64,000 nt of DNA from Chondrilla cf. caribensis (Eukaryota > Porifera > Demospongiae > Chondrillida > Chondrillidae). A program made the position numbers and the translations under genes. The stretch covers positions 2,172,479 to 2,236,478 of the forward strand of contig OZ026553.1 in the NCBI GenBank assembly GCA_964020155.1, written 5' to 3'. This document shows, one piece after another, positions 36,852 to 64,000 of this stretch (its first letter is position 1; each line of letters opens with the position of its first letter). Below the pieces are notes generated by a model, which was not told the DNA's origin, did no database searches, and saw only the letters and a list, made by a program, of their open reading frames with translations.

Positions 36852-39677
36852 ATGGCTACAAACGTTAAGGTCTTTCTACAAGTGGCTCTTTTGTGCTATG
36901 TGGTGACTACCAGTATCGGGGGTAGCATTGACTTCCAAAAGGCACTTGCCTCACTTCAGAAGGAAGTGGAGAATCTCAAACAGCAGTCTCAAGAAGAAAT
37001 AAATTCTTTGGTGACTGAGCTGAATGAGCTGAGGCAGCAGTCGAAACAGGAAATCAAGTTACTCCACCAGAGATTGGAGCAACTTGAAGCCAAAGGTTAG
37101 TTGCACTGGGGTTCATTGCAAACCATTTCTGATCAATAAGGTTTAATAAGGTATAGCTTTAATAATAGGAATAATGTTCTGCTTCACTAACTTAATTTCT
37201 TCTTGCAATTAATCAAATTGAATTTGCTTGCACTATTAATGATGATCAGATGCAAAATGAAAATCAATTGATTATTTGAATAATCATCACAGCACTACTA
37301 TAAACCAAAAGTATGCTGCTGTTACAATAGTGGTGTGTGCGTGCATACATGTGCATGTGCATAATGTGTATGTGTGTGTATATGTATGTGTACACATACA
37401 GTGTGGATACATGCATATCCATTGCAAGTATGAGGCAAAAAGGCACCCTTTCTTTCTAGGATGTCATGTGGGTGAACATCAGATTGCATTATCGGTGGTT
37501 TGGGCTAGACTAGTTCAAATAATGTACTCCACAAAACCAATGTTCACAGCGGTGTTATGTTTATTGTGTGTGTGGACAGATAGTTGATATACAAGACACA
37601 CATTTAAGTTTAATCCGCCAAACCGCTTTATCCGCCCTATTATTTTGAAACGAATTCGCTAATATGGCTACACTTTATACATAATCCGCCATCTCGCAAT
37701 TCCGCCATCCGCCATTCTTCTGTGTACCAATTTGCACTTTTGTATGGACTTAAGTTACAGATAATCCGACAATTTTTAAGAAGTTGTTTTAGTGTAGAGC
37801 AGAATAGCAGCAAAGCGTCTAAAATTGACTTCACAATGAAGCAGAAGAAGTAGATTTCCAAATGCAGAAAGAGGAATCTGACGACAACGTAAAAAACACT
37901 CATAGACCGTTTCTTGAAGACGCGGAACACACAGATTGCGGCTGGGACAAATGGTAGGAGACATCTCAAAGAAGATCAGTATATTCCGCCATATCATTAA
38001 TCTGCCAAAATTTTGCCTCAACCAATTGCGGTGGATTAATGAGAATTCACTGTATTATTATTTAAGATGCATATCAACAAGTTAGTTTAAATGTACACAA
38101 ATAATATAGTACCATAATTGTTGCTATGGTGTGTATGAAGGGAGTAATATATAATTTACTACCTTTTGCCATTTCATTATCACTTCATACAATTATAGCA
38201 CAATAAATAATTGTACGTAGTACATATTAAATGTAACAAAATAATTTTTCTCTTTTTGCTCTAATACTCCTTGAACTTCCTGAAACTATAAATAGATATT
38301 AAGTGGTACTTTAAATAGACTATGCCTAACAGTTCCCCATGTTGAATAAAATTACCTGATACCCAATACCTGATACCCAATACCTGAAACTACTAAATCC
38401 GTATTATCAGAAACATTTTAGGCAGCACTAACTTACCTAACAGTCCCTTATATCTCTCATTTTTCAGTAATCTCCTTATAATTTCTCACTAAAAACTATA
38501 TAATATAAATAATATTATATAGAATAATCTATGCTTGTCTTTAACAGAATTGGACGCACCTCTACAAAGAATGCGACGTGGAGCAGACAGTGTTTCTCCA
38601 ACACCTGGAACTTGTCTTTGTCCACCTGGACCACCTGGTCAGCCTGGTTCAGCTGGACCAAAAGGTGAAAAGGGGCCGCGTGGAAATCGAGGCAAAAAAG
38701 GAGCAATGGGGTTGAATGGAACAGATGGTGAGAAGGGTGAACAGGGAGATAGAGGACCTCAAGGAATGGTCGGACAAAAAGGTGAACCAGGACAAAAAGG
38801 ATTGCAAGGACTGCCAGGACTCAATGGAACCAAGGGAGAAAAGGGTGAACGAGGAGATCAAGGAGTTAATGGAACCAAGGGAGAAAAGGGTGAACGAGGA
38901 GATCCAGGAGTTAATGGGAAAAAAGGTAAACATGGAGAGAAAGGACAACCAGGAAATGGTGGACAGAAAGGTGAACCAGGGCTAAAGGGATTGCAAGGAC
39001 TGCCAGGACTCAATGGAACCAAGGGAGAAAAGGGTGAACGAGGAGATCCAGGAGTTAATGGAACAAAAGGCGAACGTGGAGATAAAGGACAACCAGGAAA
39101 TAGTGGACAGAAAGGTGAACCAGGGCTAAAGGGATTGCAAGGACTGCCAGGGCTAAAGGGATTGCAAGGACTGCCAGGGCTAAAGGGATTGCAAGGACTG
39201 CCAGGGCTAAAGGGATTGCAAGGACTGCCAGGGCTAAAGGGATTGCAAGGACTGCCAGGGCTAAAGGGATTGCAAGGACTGCCAGGGCTAAAGGGATTGC
39301 AAGGACTGCCAGGGCTAAAGGGATTGCAAGGACTGCCAGGACTCAATGGAAACAAGGGACAAAAGGGTGAACAAGGAGATCAAGGAGTTAATGGGACAAA
39401 AGGTGAACAGGGACTAGAGGGATTGCAAGGAAAAACAGGAAGTCCAGGACCACCAGGACCACAAGGACTGAAAGGAAACATAGGACCCCAAGGAGAAATA
39501 GGACCCCAAGGACCACAAGGACCAAGAGGGGAAATAGGATCCCAAGGAGAAGTAGGACCCCAAGGACCACAAGGACCAAGAGGGGAAATAGGACCCCAAG
39601 GACCGCCAGGACCAAAAGGGGAAATAGGACCACCAGGACCACCAGGACCCCAAGGACCGCCAGGACCACTGAATTAG
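36852..39677 (+). CDS. Short coiled-coil/collagen protein, array copy 7 (open, longest)
   Basis: Exons 36852-37095 and 38548-39677 (phase 1 intron, AAAG/gttagt and tttaacag) encode 457 residues. The layout follows copy 1: hydrophobic residues 7-24, coiled coil to about residue 80, RMRR at 89-92, and C-L-C at 104-106. An unbroken Gly-X-Y tract then runs to the last residues (GPPGPLN). Six N-G-T sequons remain. It is longer than copy 1 mainly because the nine-residue unit GLKGLQGLP is present eight times in a row (39123-39338). No C-terminal globular domain follows. KGE/KGD triplets are frequent, which is known to stabilise triple helices through salt bridges. It is probably a secreted or furin-shed trimer. 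This copy and copy 1 are the only ones I see without a lesion. Confidence 0.85.
37611..38052. mobile_element. Pogo/Tigger-like MITE, one end truncated
   Basis: The right end reads GGATTAATGAGAATTCACTG followed by TA. Inside, runs of ATCCGCC and CGCCATCTCGC match, in reverse orientation, the complete element at 47,699-48,160. The left end begins at TAATCCGCCAAACCGC, so about 30 bp of that terminus are missing. It sits in the intron of collagen copy 7 and has no transposase frame. Confidence 0.8.
39123..39338 (+). repeat. Eight perfect or near-perfect 27-bp coding repeats
   Basis: GGGCTAAAGGGATTGCAAGG plus ACTGCCA is repeated eight times without a break, each unit encoding GLKGLQGLP. The other copies have one unit at this position. 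Confidence 0.95.
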
Positions 39678-39845
39678 TAGATAATTTGTGTATGTAATTC
39701 ACCATAAAAGTAAGGCCAATCAATAACCAAAGTAAACATGAATCTCTTATAATAAGTTCAATCAATTAAGCCATTCTACTTTTTGAATTTTTAAAGCCTG
39801 ATACTATATACATGCAAAGAGTATATATATTGTGTATACAATATA

Positions 39846-39890
<45 letters not shown>

Positions 39891-40480
39891 TGCTAATGAA
39901 CACATGTGACATGACATACACATGACACATCCAATCTTACTGACTGTAAAGGAATAGTGAACCTCCTTAAACATGGGGGTCGTGTATAAAAGGCGAGGTG
40001 GTTCAAATAGGCTGTCTGATTCACTTCACCGTCAGGAATGCCCAGCGATTTATGCCACTAGATTGGCAGTATACGTACACTACACAAAGCATACAATGTC
40101 AAATGTTACAATATCAATACACTAAAGGGATTCACTTGTGTACATAAGACAAATATTTCATGCATAGATATGTACTATACCTAATAAATAACTTTTAAAT
40201 TATAATAATTCATTAATTATAATGAAATACAATTAGTAAATTGAAGAATCCGCATTATATGCATATGCTTAGAAATCGATTACAGAACATGAACAATATG
40301 GATAACGATGATGGGGAAAGAGAAATATCACTCAAAAACCTCCAGGTGGTGCCCTACAGTGGAGAGGATATCCAATTCATCCAGTATGACCCAGTGTACA
40401 AGGAACTATTAATTGCAGACCATGGGAAAGGCTGGATAATCGCCCTTGATCTGACCACCTGGTACAGTATCTATGGTCTC

Positions 40481-40523
<43 letters not shown>

Positions 40524-40587
40524 TGTGTGTGTGTGTGCTTACGTGTACATGTGTGTGTGCTTACGTGTACATGTGTGTGCATGTGTG

Positions 40588-40641
<54 letters not shown>

Positions 40642-41329
40642 TGTGTGTAGACTATCACACAATCTTCATTCATCATTATGCATGACACTCCTTCTTCACT
40701 GCTGTATGGCTGTATAATATGTAGTGCATTGCATCAGTTTTGTAACCATGATAACCAACTTTCACCAGTGTTTTTCCCCATAATTTCCTACATTATATTC
40801 TTATCTTGTAAACTTGTTAGGTTTTGTGACTACAAACTTTCCCCGGTATTTCTGAATATTACCCCAATTTTGCTCCATCTTTGACCTCTTCAAAAAGATT
40901 AAGTGACATCTCTGGAGTGTCTCATGCAAACCACATCCAGTATTTCCGAGTAGTGTTTGATAGTTGTAACATTCCTGTATATAAGCAATTATGGTATAAA
41001 TTTACTTTCTTGAAAGAAGAAGCGCTGTGCACGTGAAGCAGTTGAGTGCAGCAAGATGATTTGGAGTACTCCTCCTGTAAAAATGGCAGTAACAGTATTC
41101 AGAAATACGTAATATGCTAACAACTGCATCATAGACAACTTGAAGACCTTCAATGACTGAACACGGTAATTAGACAGGTTAATAGAGGCAAGGTTTATTG
41201 TATATGCTCCTTGTAATTTGTTTATATTATTCATACGATTCATAACATGGAACAAATCATCTGTATACAAGAACATTATACATGTATTGGAGAGTTAGTT
41301 TTACCACTACTTATTAATAAATACAAAGC
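39678..41329. other. 3' flank of collagen copy 7 and junction to the importin gene
   Basis: The shared flank runs to about 40,290 and is then interrupted by an exon-like piece and TG tracts (40,483-40,649). The block 40,648-40,880 recurs at 51,721-51,945. The last part (40,900-41,170) matches spacer sequence near 4,620-4,860 and 25,041-25,187. Confidence 0.5.
40304..40482 (+). pseudogene. Orphan exon-like fragment, possible propeller (YWTD-like) blade
   Basis: The forward frame reads IQFIQYDPVYKELLIADHG followed by GWIIALDLTTW, a pattern like one LDLR-type YWTD or NHL blade. It stays open from the start of the unit-specific insert to a possible donor (CTCAG/gtgtgt) that leads straight into the TG tract. 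The surrounding sequence is ordinary array flank, interrupted after ATGGATAAC. No start, signal or neighbouring exon was found. The family call is tentative. Confidence 0.3.
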
Positions 41330-41561
41330 CTTTCCCGGTGTGCAAGGGATTCCACGGTTGTCTAACAACTGTCCGATTGTACAACGGCCGGCCGCGGGAT
41401 TGCCCGTGCCAAGCTGTGTAACAGGCCGGTCTACCCGCCTACGGATATCCGGGTGTATGGGCTAAGATTGTCGACACGCCCGTGTGCGGTTAGTCTGGCC
41501 TGCTAGACTAGTGTGCGGTATGCGCATAACGTTATTTCGCAATGTTAATTCTGTCAAAAAA
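41330..41561 (+). promoter_or_regulatory. GC/CpG-rich 5' region of the importin-alpha gene
   Basis: This is the only long GC-rich stretch in the first 50 kb, with CGGCCGGCCGCGGG, TAACAGGCCGGTC and many CG dinucleotides. It lies directly before the ATG at 41562. No TATA box is seen. A CpG-type promoter or 5' UTR is the simplest reading. Confidence 0.5.
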
Positions 41562-48890
<7,329 letters not shown>

Positions 48891-49436
48891 CAGATCCACT
48901 CTGGAATAACTACAACCAACATTTAGTATTTCGATGTAGTGTACAATTAATAGCTGTTATATTCATATTATTATATATTGGACATGTCATATGTAACATC
49001 TCAGTTGTTGCTGGAGTAATAACAGTTATTCTTCAAATTTGTCAATTGATTTTAACTGTACAGTTATCAAAATGAATGTAATTAAATGTGATTAAATGTT
49101 CTACTATATTATAATATTAATAAGTATTGTGTTTATATATTATGGTTAACTTGATATAATCTATGTGTACTTGTAATAATTATAATTATATAATTACATA
49201 ATGTACTTTAACTGTAACAGTTACAAATATTATTAATATTATAGTAAAATATACGTACATGCACGTGCATGATACGTATATATATATATATATATATAAT
49301 TACATATGTACTAATAATATCATTGATTATTTAATTGAGAAATATTGTAATTGTAGTAAAAATCTAGAATTAGAGCAGAAATATAATATAATATTTTCAT
49401 ATGATAGCTTTAATTTAATTTATGCACTTGTACGCG

Positions 49437-49450
49437 TGTGTGTGTGTGCT

Positions 49451-49542
<92 letters not shown>
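49437..49542 (+). repeat. (TG)n microsatellite
   Basis: About 105 bp of TG with two early interruptions. Confidence 0.95.
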
Positions 49543-49543
<1 letters not shown>

Positions 49544-49559
49544 ATATTATATGTATAAT

Positions 49560-50040
49560 AGCATGTGTATATGTGTTCCATGGAGGTGTAACTATATTGT
49601 TTTCATGCATGCCTGCAAGTGTGCTTATATCGCGGGGGGGTCTGTTATTGTCATTATCGCAGCAAGCTCTTCACTGCAACTGCAAGTGAGATCTCATGCA
49701 TAATTCTTGTTGAGGTTATATATTTGAGGAGAATACACATCCAGCAAGCAGCAAGCTGTGTGATTTCAAGCAATTTTAGCTCAAAAACACTGTGGTGTTT
49801 CAAAAGTGTGTGCATGTCTGTATGTGTGCATGTGCATACATGCCCCTATGTGTATGTTTTGTTTGTGTAGCTATGTAGCTAGCTACCAGTGGTACAAATA
49901 TCCACGACATATGACACTTATATATAATTACATGTAATGTTGTGTGTTCTCATAATACAGAAGGCACCATTGCTTAAAAGGAGATCATCCATAATAACAG
50001 TGTGGAGATTGAAAGCAGTACAACCAATTCTCAGGACTAG
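49560..50040 (+). pseudogene. Importin-alpha exon 5-6 fragment (third copy)
   Basis: GTGTGATTTCAAGCAATTTT ... CACTGTGGTGTTTC (49,758-49,802) matches exon 5. GGCACCATTGCTTAAAAGGA and GATCATCC (49,963-49,992) match exon 6, in the same order and spacing as the gene 5 kb upstream. The frames are broken. Confidence 0.6.
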
Positions 50041-50100
50041 CAAACTGTTCACATAGCTAATTAGCTACTTTTCTTTTCTCCACCAAGGAAATGTACGCAG

Positions 50101-50159
50101 CTGGACTCGAACCCACGACCTGGAGCCTAGAAGTAGTGCCATCTGACCACTAGGGCCAC
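50101..50159 (-). repeat. tRNA-like SINE remnant (best B box)
   Basis: The minus strand ends in CGTGGGTTCGAGTCCAG, a good RNA polymerase III B box, preceded by TAGTGGTCAGATGG as an A-box-like part. Third member of the family. Confidence 0.6.
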
Positions 50160-50732
50160 GTTGAATGCCTGAAAAATTATAGAGACATATTAAGTACTTC
50201 AAATACTTGCACTAAATCCAGTGGAGTGTACGTACTGCAATTTTCCCGCCATTTTTCTCAATTGCATCACCCCCGACTTCAAGACACCTTCAGTCGATGT
50301 GAATTTTTGTGGGATCATAAGTTTTTTTGTAGATAAATCTGCCGGCATGTCTCCAAAGAAGAGTGAAGATATATATATAGATCCATGATATAAGGTAAGA
50401 CGTTAAATTTAACATTGACTTTGTGTCTGCAGTTGTTTCAGCAGGTCTGTCAGTCCTGGTGCATGTAAAATGGGCCCGTATCGCTCCATGCGGCCGGGCG
50501 CTTTCTTTTAAGGGGATTATCTTGTTTAATAGGTTTCACAGATATTGGGATTGGAGACAGTAGTATGATGCTATAATAAGAATGTAGAAAAGGAGTAGAG
50601 TTGGAATGTAGAAAAGGCCCTAACGTAAGAAACAATCAACATAGATTTAGCTACAGCTAAGAAGACGACAGCCACTGTATATGTGACTACAGTGACATGT
50701 ATGTTGTACGTAACTGCGGGAAAAAAAATGTA

Positions 50733-51316
50733 AGGTAGAGTAGGGTAATTTCGGAAATAGGATAATTTCGGAAATCTCACTTTAAAGGGAAACGACTCCA
50801 GCTGTGTCTGATAAATGAACAGTTCGCTTTCGTTCCCCTCTGCGCTAGCACTTTGCGATCGTTTTGATATCTTAAATCGCTTATAAACAGCTGGTAGAGC
50901 CGAAATTCTTCCATTTTGGTGAACGTCGTAATTGTATCATAATGACCTCACGCTAACTTTCTTATCAAGCGCGCCATAATTTAAATTCCATTTTAATCCC
51001 ACTATAATGCCTAAATGGTACAATGCGAATTTACAGGCAGCTTTAAACTTCTTAAAACATGTGTTTCCATCCCTTTCAAAATGCTGGATACATTTTACAC
51101 GGGATTCCGAAATTACCCGGAAATTGACATGTTCCATCCTGGAAGAGAAAATGGGGTGCCACGCCACGAAAGAAATAGGTACTGGCGTGTAATCTTCTGG
51201 GACTTAAGGACACAAGACAACCGTTCTGCTATATAGCTCACAGCCGATTACTTTCACATCCCTTAACGCAAGAGAACAATCACTCGAAGTTTTTCCGAAA
51301 TTACCCTATTTTACCT
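50733..51316. mobile_element. MITE with about 24-bp inverted repeats and TA target duplication
   Basis: The left end AGGTAGAGTAGGGTAATTTC and the inverted right end AGGTAAAATAGGGTAATTTC differ at two positions and continue into GGAAA. TA flanks both sides (50731-50732 and 51317-51318). It is 584 bp with no transposase frame. Likely Tc1/mariner-derived, non-autonomous. Confidence 0.9.
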
Positions 51317-52111
51317 TATGATCCATGCAGCCAGTTCCTGCCACAAGTAGTTCTAGTGGTTCAGTTGGCCCTAAATATTATGCCTACTATATCACAGTGC
51401 TATTATCCATGTCTGTGTGCTTGTGTGTACAAGCACTTGACTTCATTGCTTGCTGTCCTTGTTTCACGTCTGCACACCTGTATTACATTCTCTGTCATGT
51501 TGTCCACATGTTTCGTGTCAATGTTCTGCAGGAATTCCAGACAGTCATCCCACCACAGACAGGGAACCTCCCTGTGTCCACCACAAATAGTTGGATGACC
51601 TACATTGCAATTGACATATCAATGCCCATAATGAATAACATGCTTTTTGGGCTCAATTCCCCCTAGCCAGTGGTGAGTGATGATGTCACTAGTCACATGG
51701 TCCAGCTTGTCTGGCCACAGTAGACTATCACACACTCTTCACTCATATTGTGAATGGCAACCTTTCTTCACTGCTGGATATGTATGACTGCATATATTGA
51801 GTGTATTGCATTAGTTTTGTTACAATGGTTACCAACTTTCCCTGTGTGTTTGTTCCCTATAATTTCCTATAATCATAGTTCTTATCTTGTGAACCTAAAC
51901 TACAAAACTTTCCCTGATATTTCTGAATATTACCCCAATCTTCTGAACTGATTGTGTATCCCCATAATAATAATATTATCATAATATTTCCTATTACTGG
52001 CTTCTGAATTAAGTATATTCATGCATTACGTCATAAGTATAATCATATTATACACATACAAATTATGAACCTACTTATGCTAGACTATGAATATCCTTAA
52101 AATAGCTCAAC

Positions 52112-52119
52112 TATAAAAA
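52112..52119 (+). promoter_or_regulatory. Possible TATA box of the receptor gene
   Basis: TATAAAAA lies 44 nt before the ATG at 52156. If used, it would leave a 5' UTR of only about 15 nt. Position and sequence fit; no other evidence. Confidence 0.35.
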
Positions 52120-52155
52120 TAGCTTGTTTTCCTGCAAAAAGCATTTCTGTCTACC

Positions 52156-62219
<10,064 letters not shown>

Positions 62220-62717
62220 CTAGTTGGAAATAGTAATTACCATTAACATTATAAATAAAAAAAATAATGAAATGTGTTATTTTCATCGCCAACTAGTCCA
62301 TGATTTTGCATACTTTTCTCTTGCTTTTGTCAGCTAAAAATACAATAATTATTATATCATCATAATTATTGCATATATTCTCATGAGCATAATATATGCA
62401 TATGTATATTATATGTATTATAACCATACGTATTATCATTGTAAGGGCATATATTGAGAATATTACACAGCATACGTGTACAATGTAGTGCATGTGCTGT
62501 ATGTATGTATATTGTACATACAGCATTCTAATTTGATAGGAAAGAGTATGTATGTAGTATGCACTATAGAGTGTGCACTGTTCTGTGCAGATTAAACATA
62601 CAATATATACAATAATATGTGCTGTTTACTGCAGTAAAGTATACACAGTATAACAACAATACATACAGCCAGCCCTGATTCATCAAACCATGCTTGTTCT
62701 AGTCCCTTCAAAACTTG
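62220..62717. other. Convergent intergenic region
   Basis: About 500 bp of AT-rich sequence separate the receptor stop from the last GRIP-gene exon on the other strand. Only the receptor poly(A) signal is recognised. Confidence 0.6.
62254..62259 (+). terminator. Poly(A) signal of the receptor gene
   Basis: AATAAA lies 35 nt after the TAG stop, followed by an A-rich and T-rich stretch. This implies a very short 3' UTR. Confidence 0.6.
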
Positions 62718-63603
62718 TTACATACACAAATCGGCTGTTGATAACCAGGATGGACTCTCCAGCTCAGAATACCAAGGAGTAGTCCAACTATCAAAAGACT
62801 ATTAGTTCAGTGAAGTTTTCAGATGAACCAGATCCAACTGTACACCCTAATGTATGTACATGTGCACACAGAGTGGTGGTGACCACTCACCTCTCCCTCA
62901 CTGAAGTGCAGGGCAGTAGCAATGGCCGAGGTCATCTGCTCCCGTCCAGTGGAGTTGGTACACATGTAATGCAGCACAATGTTCTTGATGTACTCCATGT
63001 TGGCTGTCTCCCGTGTCCTTTTTGGGGAGAACAACATGCTGGATATGAACACTACATATTGTGTGCAATGTGTGTACATAATAGTATGCACTGTACCGTG
63101 TGTGTATGCTGAGTGCGTGTACGTACGTACATGCGTACGTATTATGTGCACTTACTGTGTGTATAAGATATGTACATGTATGTATGTACGTATGTACTGT
63201 GCGTAAAAATACTGTATGTGCACACTGTGTATGTGTGTATGTACGTACACACTGTGTATCCAGATGTATGTACATACAGTTTTTGTAATCCGGCCACAGA
63301 TGAAGTCCATATCATCTCTAGTACACGGACACCCATGATAAGCGAATGTACATAATACTGTATTTCTTGTTGAAGTGGAATTTGCTTCTTAAAGAGCATT
63401 CTAAATAGGATCTAAGCACCACTACTTACACAGCAATCTCTTGAATTGGTCTCGAGTGGGATGGCTATGTTCACACTGCACTACCACTTATATCACCATC
63501 TATTGGATTGCACATCACACACGGCACGGGTACATACCTGTCTCTTTCGAGTTTTCTGATTTCTTGTTTTAAAAATGTAGATTGATCTAACAACATTGCT
63601 TCT
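62718..63603 (-). CDS. GRIP-domain golgin, 3' end (GCC1/GCC88-like), partial
   Basis: On the minus strand, exon 63603-63538 encodes EAMLLDQSTFLKQEIRKLERD, the end of a coiled coil (phase 2 at both ends). It splices to 63038-62891, which encodes FSPKRTRETANMEYIKNIVL followed by HYMCTNSTGREQMTSAIATA and LHFSEGE. The N-x-EY-[IL]-KN-[IV] block, the helix with AIATAL and the following F-S-x-x-E are hallmarks of GRIP domains, which target golgins to the trans-Golgi by binding Arl1. A candidate last exon, 62798-62718, is in phase, Trp-rich (SFDSWTTPWYSELESPSWLS) and ends in TAA; it is less certain. The main coiled-coil body lies beyond the right edge of the window. The gene converges with the receptor gene. 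Confidence 0.7.
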
Positions 63604-63630
63604 CTGCAGTGATAGAGTGGCAGTAAAATA

Positions 63631-63678
<48 letters not shown>

Positions 63679-64000
63679 ATGCACATGTCTATGTATGCAT
63701 TAAGTTAATGCGCAAATATCTTCCAATTCAGTGAGTCAACATCAGTCCTCAGAATCTTAAACACTTACTAAATTAGTATTTTAGACTGTGCAAAGTGTCA
63801 CTGTTAGTGAACACGTATGTAAGAATGCATTGACAAATTTAAGGTTTCCTCAAAACCTCTTACAAGGACACACATTACAAACTGAGACAACATTGATGTC
63901 AAATCACTGGTAACTGATCGATTCTAACTTGAATCTAATACTATGGTAGGTGTCTAGGTACGTACATACGTATGTAGAGGCAGTAAAGTAATGTAACCCG
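63604..64000 (-). other. Intron or upstream part of the GRIP-domain golgin gene
   Basis: It contains a TG tract (63,631-63,675) directly before the coiled-coil exon's acceptor (seen as CA on the gene strand) and AT-rich sequence. No further exon is confidently seen before the window ends. Confidence 0.4.

Larger units (their letters stand above)
48891..52155. other. Repeat-rich interval between importin and receptor genes
   Basis: It contains AT-rich importin 3' flank with ATTAAA signals near 49,080, a TG tract (49,437-49,542), and importin exon 5-6 fragments (49,560-50,040). These are followed by a tRNA-like SINE (50,101-50,159), a 584-bp MITE (50,733-51,316) and a block shared with 21,940-22,030 and 40,648-40,880. 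No gene is seen. Confidence 0.55.

Noticed and set aside
50101..50159. Functional tRNA gene on the minus strand
   Set aside because: The B box is good, but I could not pair an acceptor stem or a clear anticodon arm. The repeated, diverging copies fit a SINE.

Overview
The window is metazoan nuclear DNA: AT-rich, with GT-AG introns, multi-exon genes on both strands, and animal domain types (collagen Gly-X-Y, EMI, SRCR, FN3, importin-alpha IBB/ARM, GRIP golgin). The mix of short collagens, SRCR/FN3 receptors, compact exons and very dense (TG)n tracts suggests a sponge or another early-branching animal. That assignment is inference. No prokaryotic or plasmid features were seen.

Region 1 (about 1-40,300) is a tandem array of one short-collagen gene in seven copies. 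The basic gene has two exons. Exon 1 encodes a hydrophobic signal or anchor segment and a Gln-rich coiled coil. Exon 2 encodes an RMRR furin-type site, a Cys-X-Cys knot and a Gly-X-Y tract with regularly spaced N-G-T sequons. Copies 1 (785-3977) and 7 (36852-39677) are open. Copies 2, 3 and 5 carry premature stops or a frameshift. Copies 4 and 6 have only exon 2. Unit spacers repeat from copy to copy and hold (TG)n tracts, minisatellites, LINE and MITE insertions, tRNA-like SINE remnants, importin-alpha exon fragments, and stray exon-like pieces (an LDL-receptor class A module at about 15.8 kb and a propeller-like piece at about 40.3 kb).

Region 2 (41,330-48,890) is a divergent importin-alpha gene in 11 exons with a GC-rich 5' end. 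It has a Pro/Leu/Gln-rich insertion between IBB and ARM repeats, loss of many Trp/Asn NLS-binding positions, and one apparent 1-nt frameshift at a T run. A 202-bp tandem repeat split by a MITE lies in its ninth intron.

Region 3 (48,891-52,155) is repeat-rich, with a palindromic-ended MITE and another set of importin-alpha exon fragments.

Region 4 (52,156-62,219) is a 15-exon type I receptor: signal peptide, EMI, two SRCR, eight FN3, one transmembrane helix, and a cytoplasmic tail with several SH2- and SH3-type motifs. Every ectodomain module from SRCR1 to the last FN3 is a single phase 1-1 exon.

Region 5 (62,718-63,603, minus strand) is the 3' end of a GRIP-domain golgin gene that converges on the receptor gene.

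The window is not an operon-like functional unit. The shared theme is extracellular and adhesion proteins that evolve by tandem duplication and exon shuffling, in a background of microsatellites that sit inside most introns.
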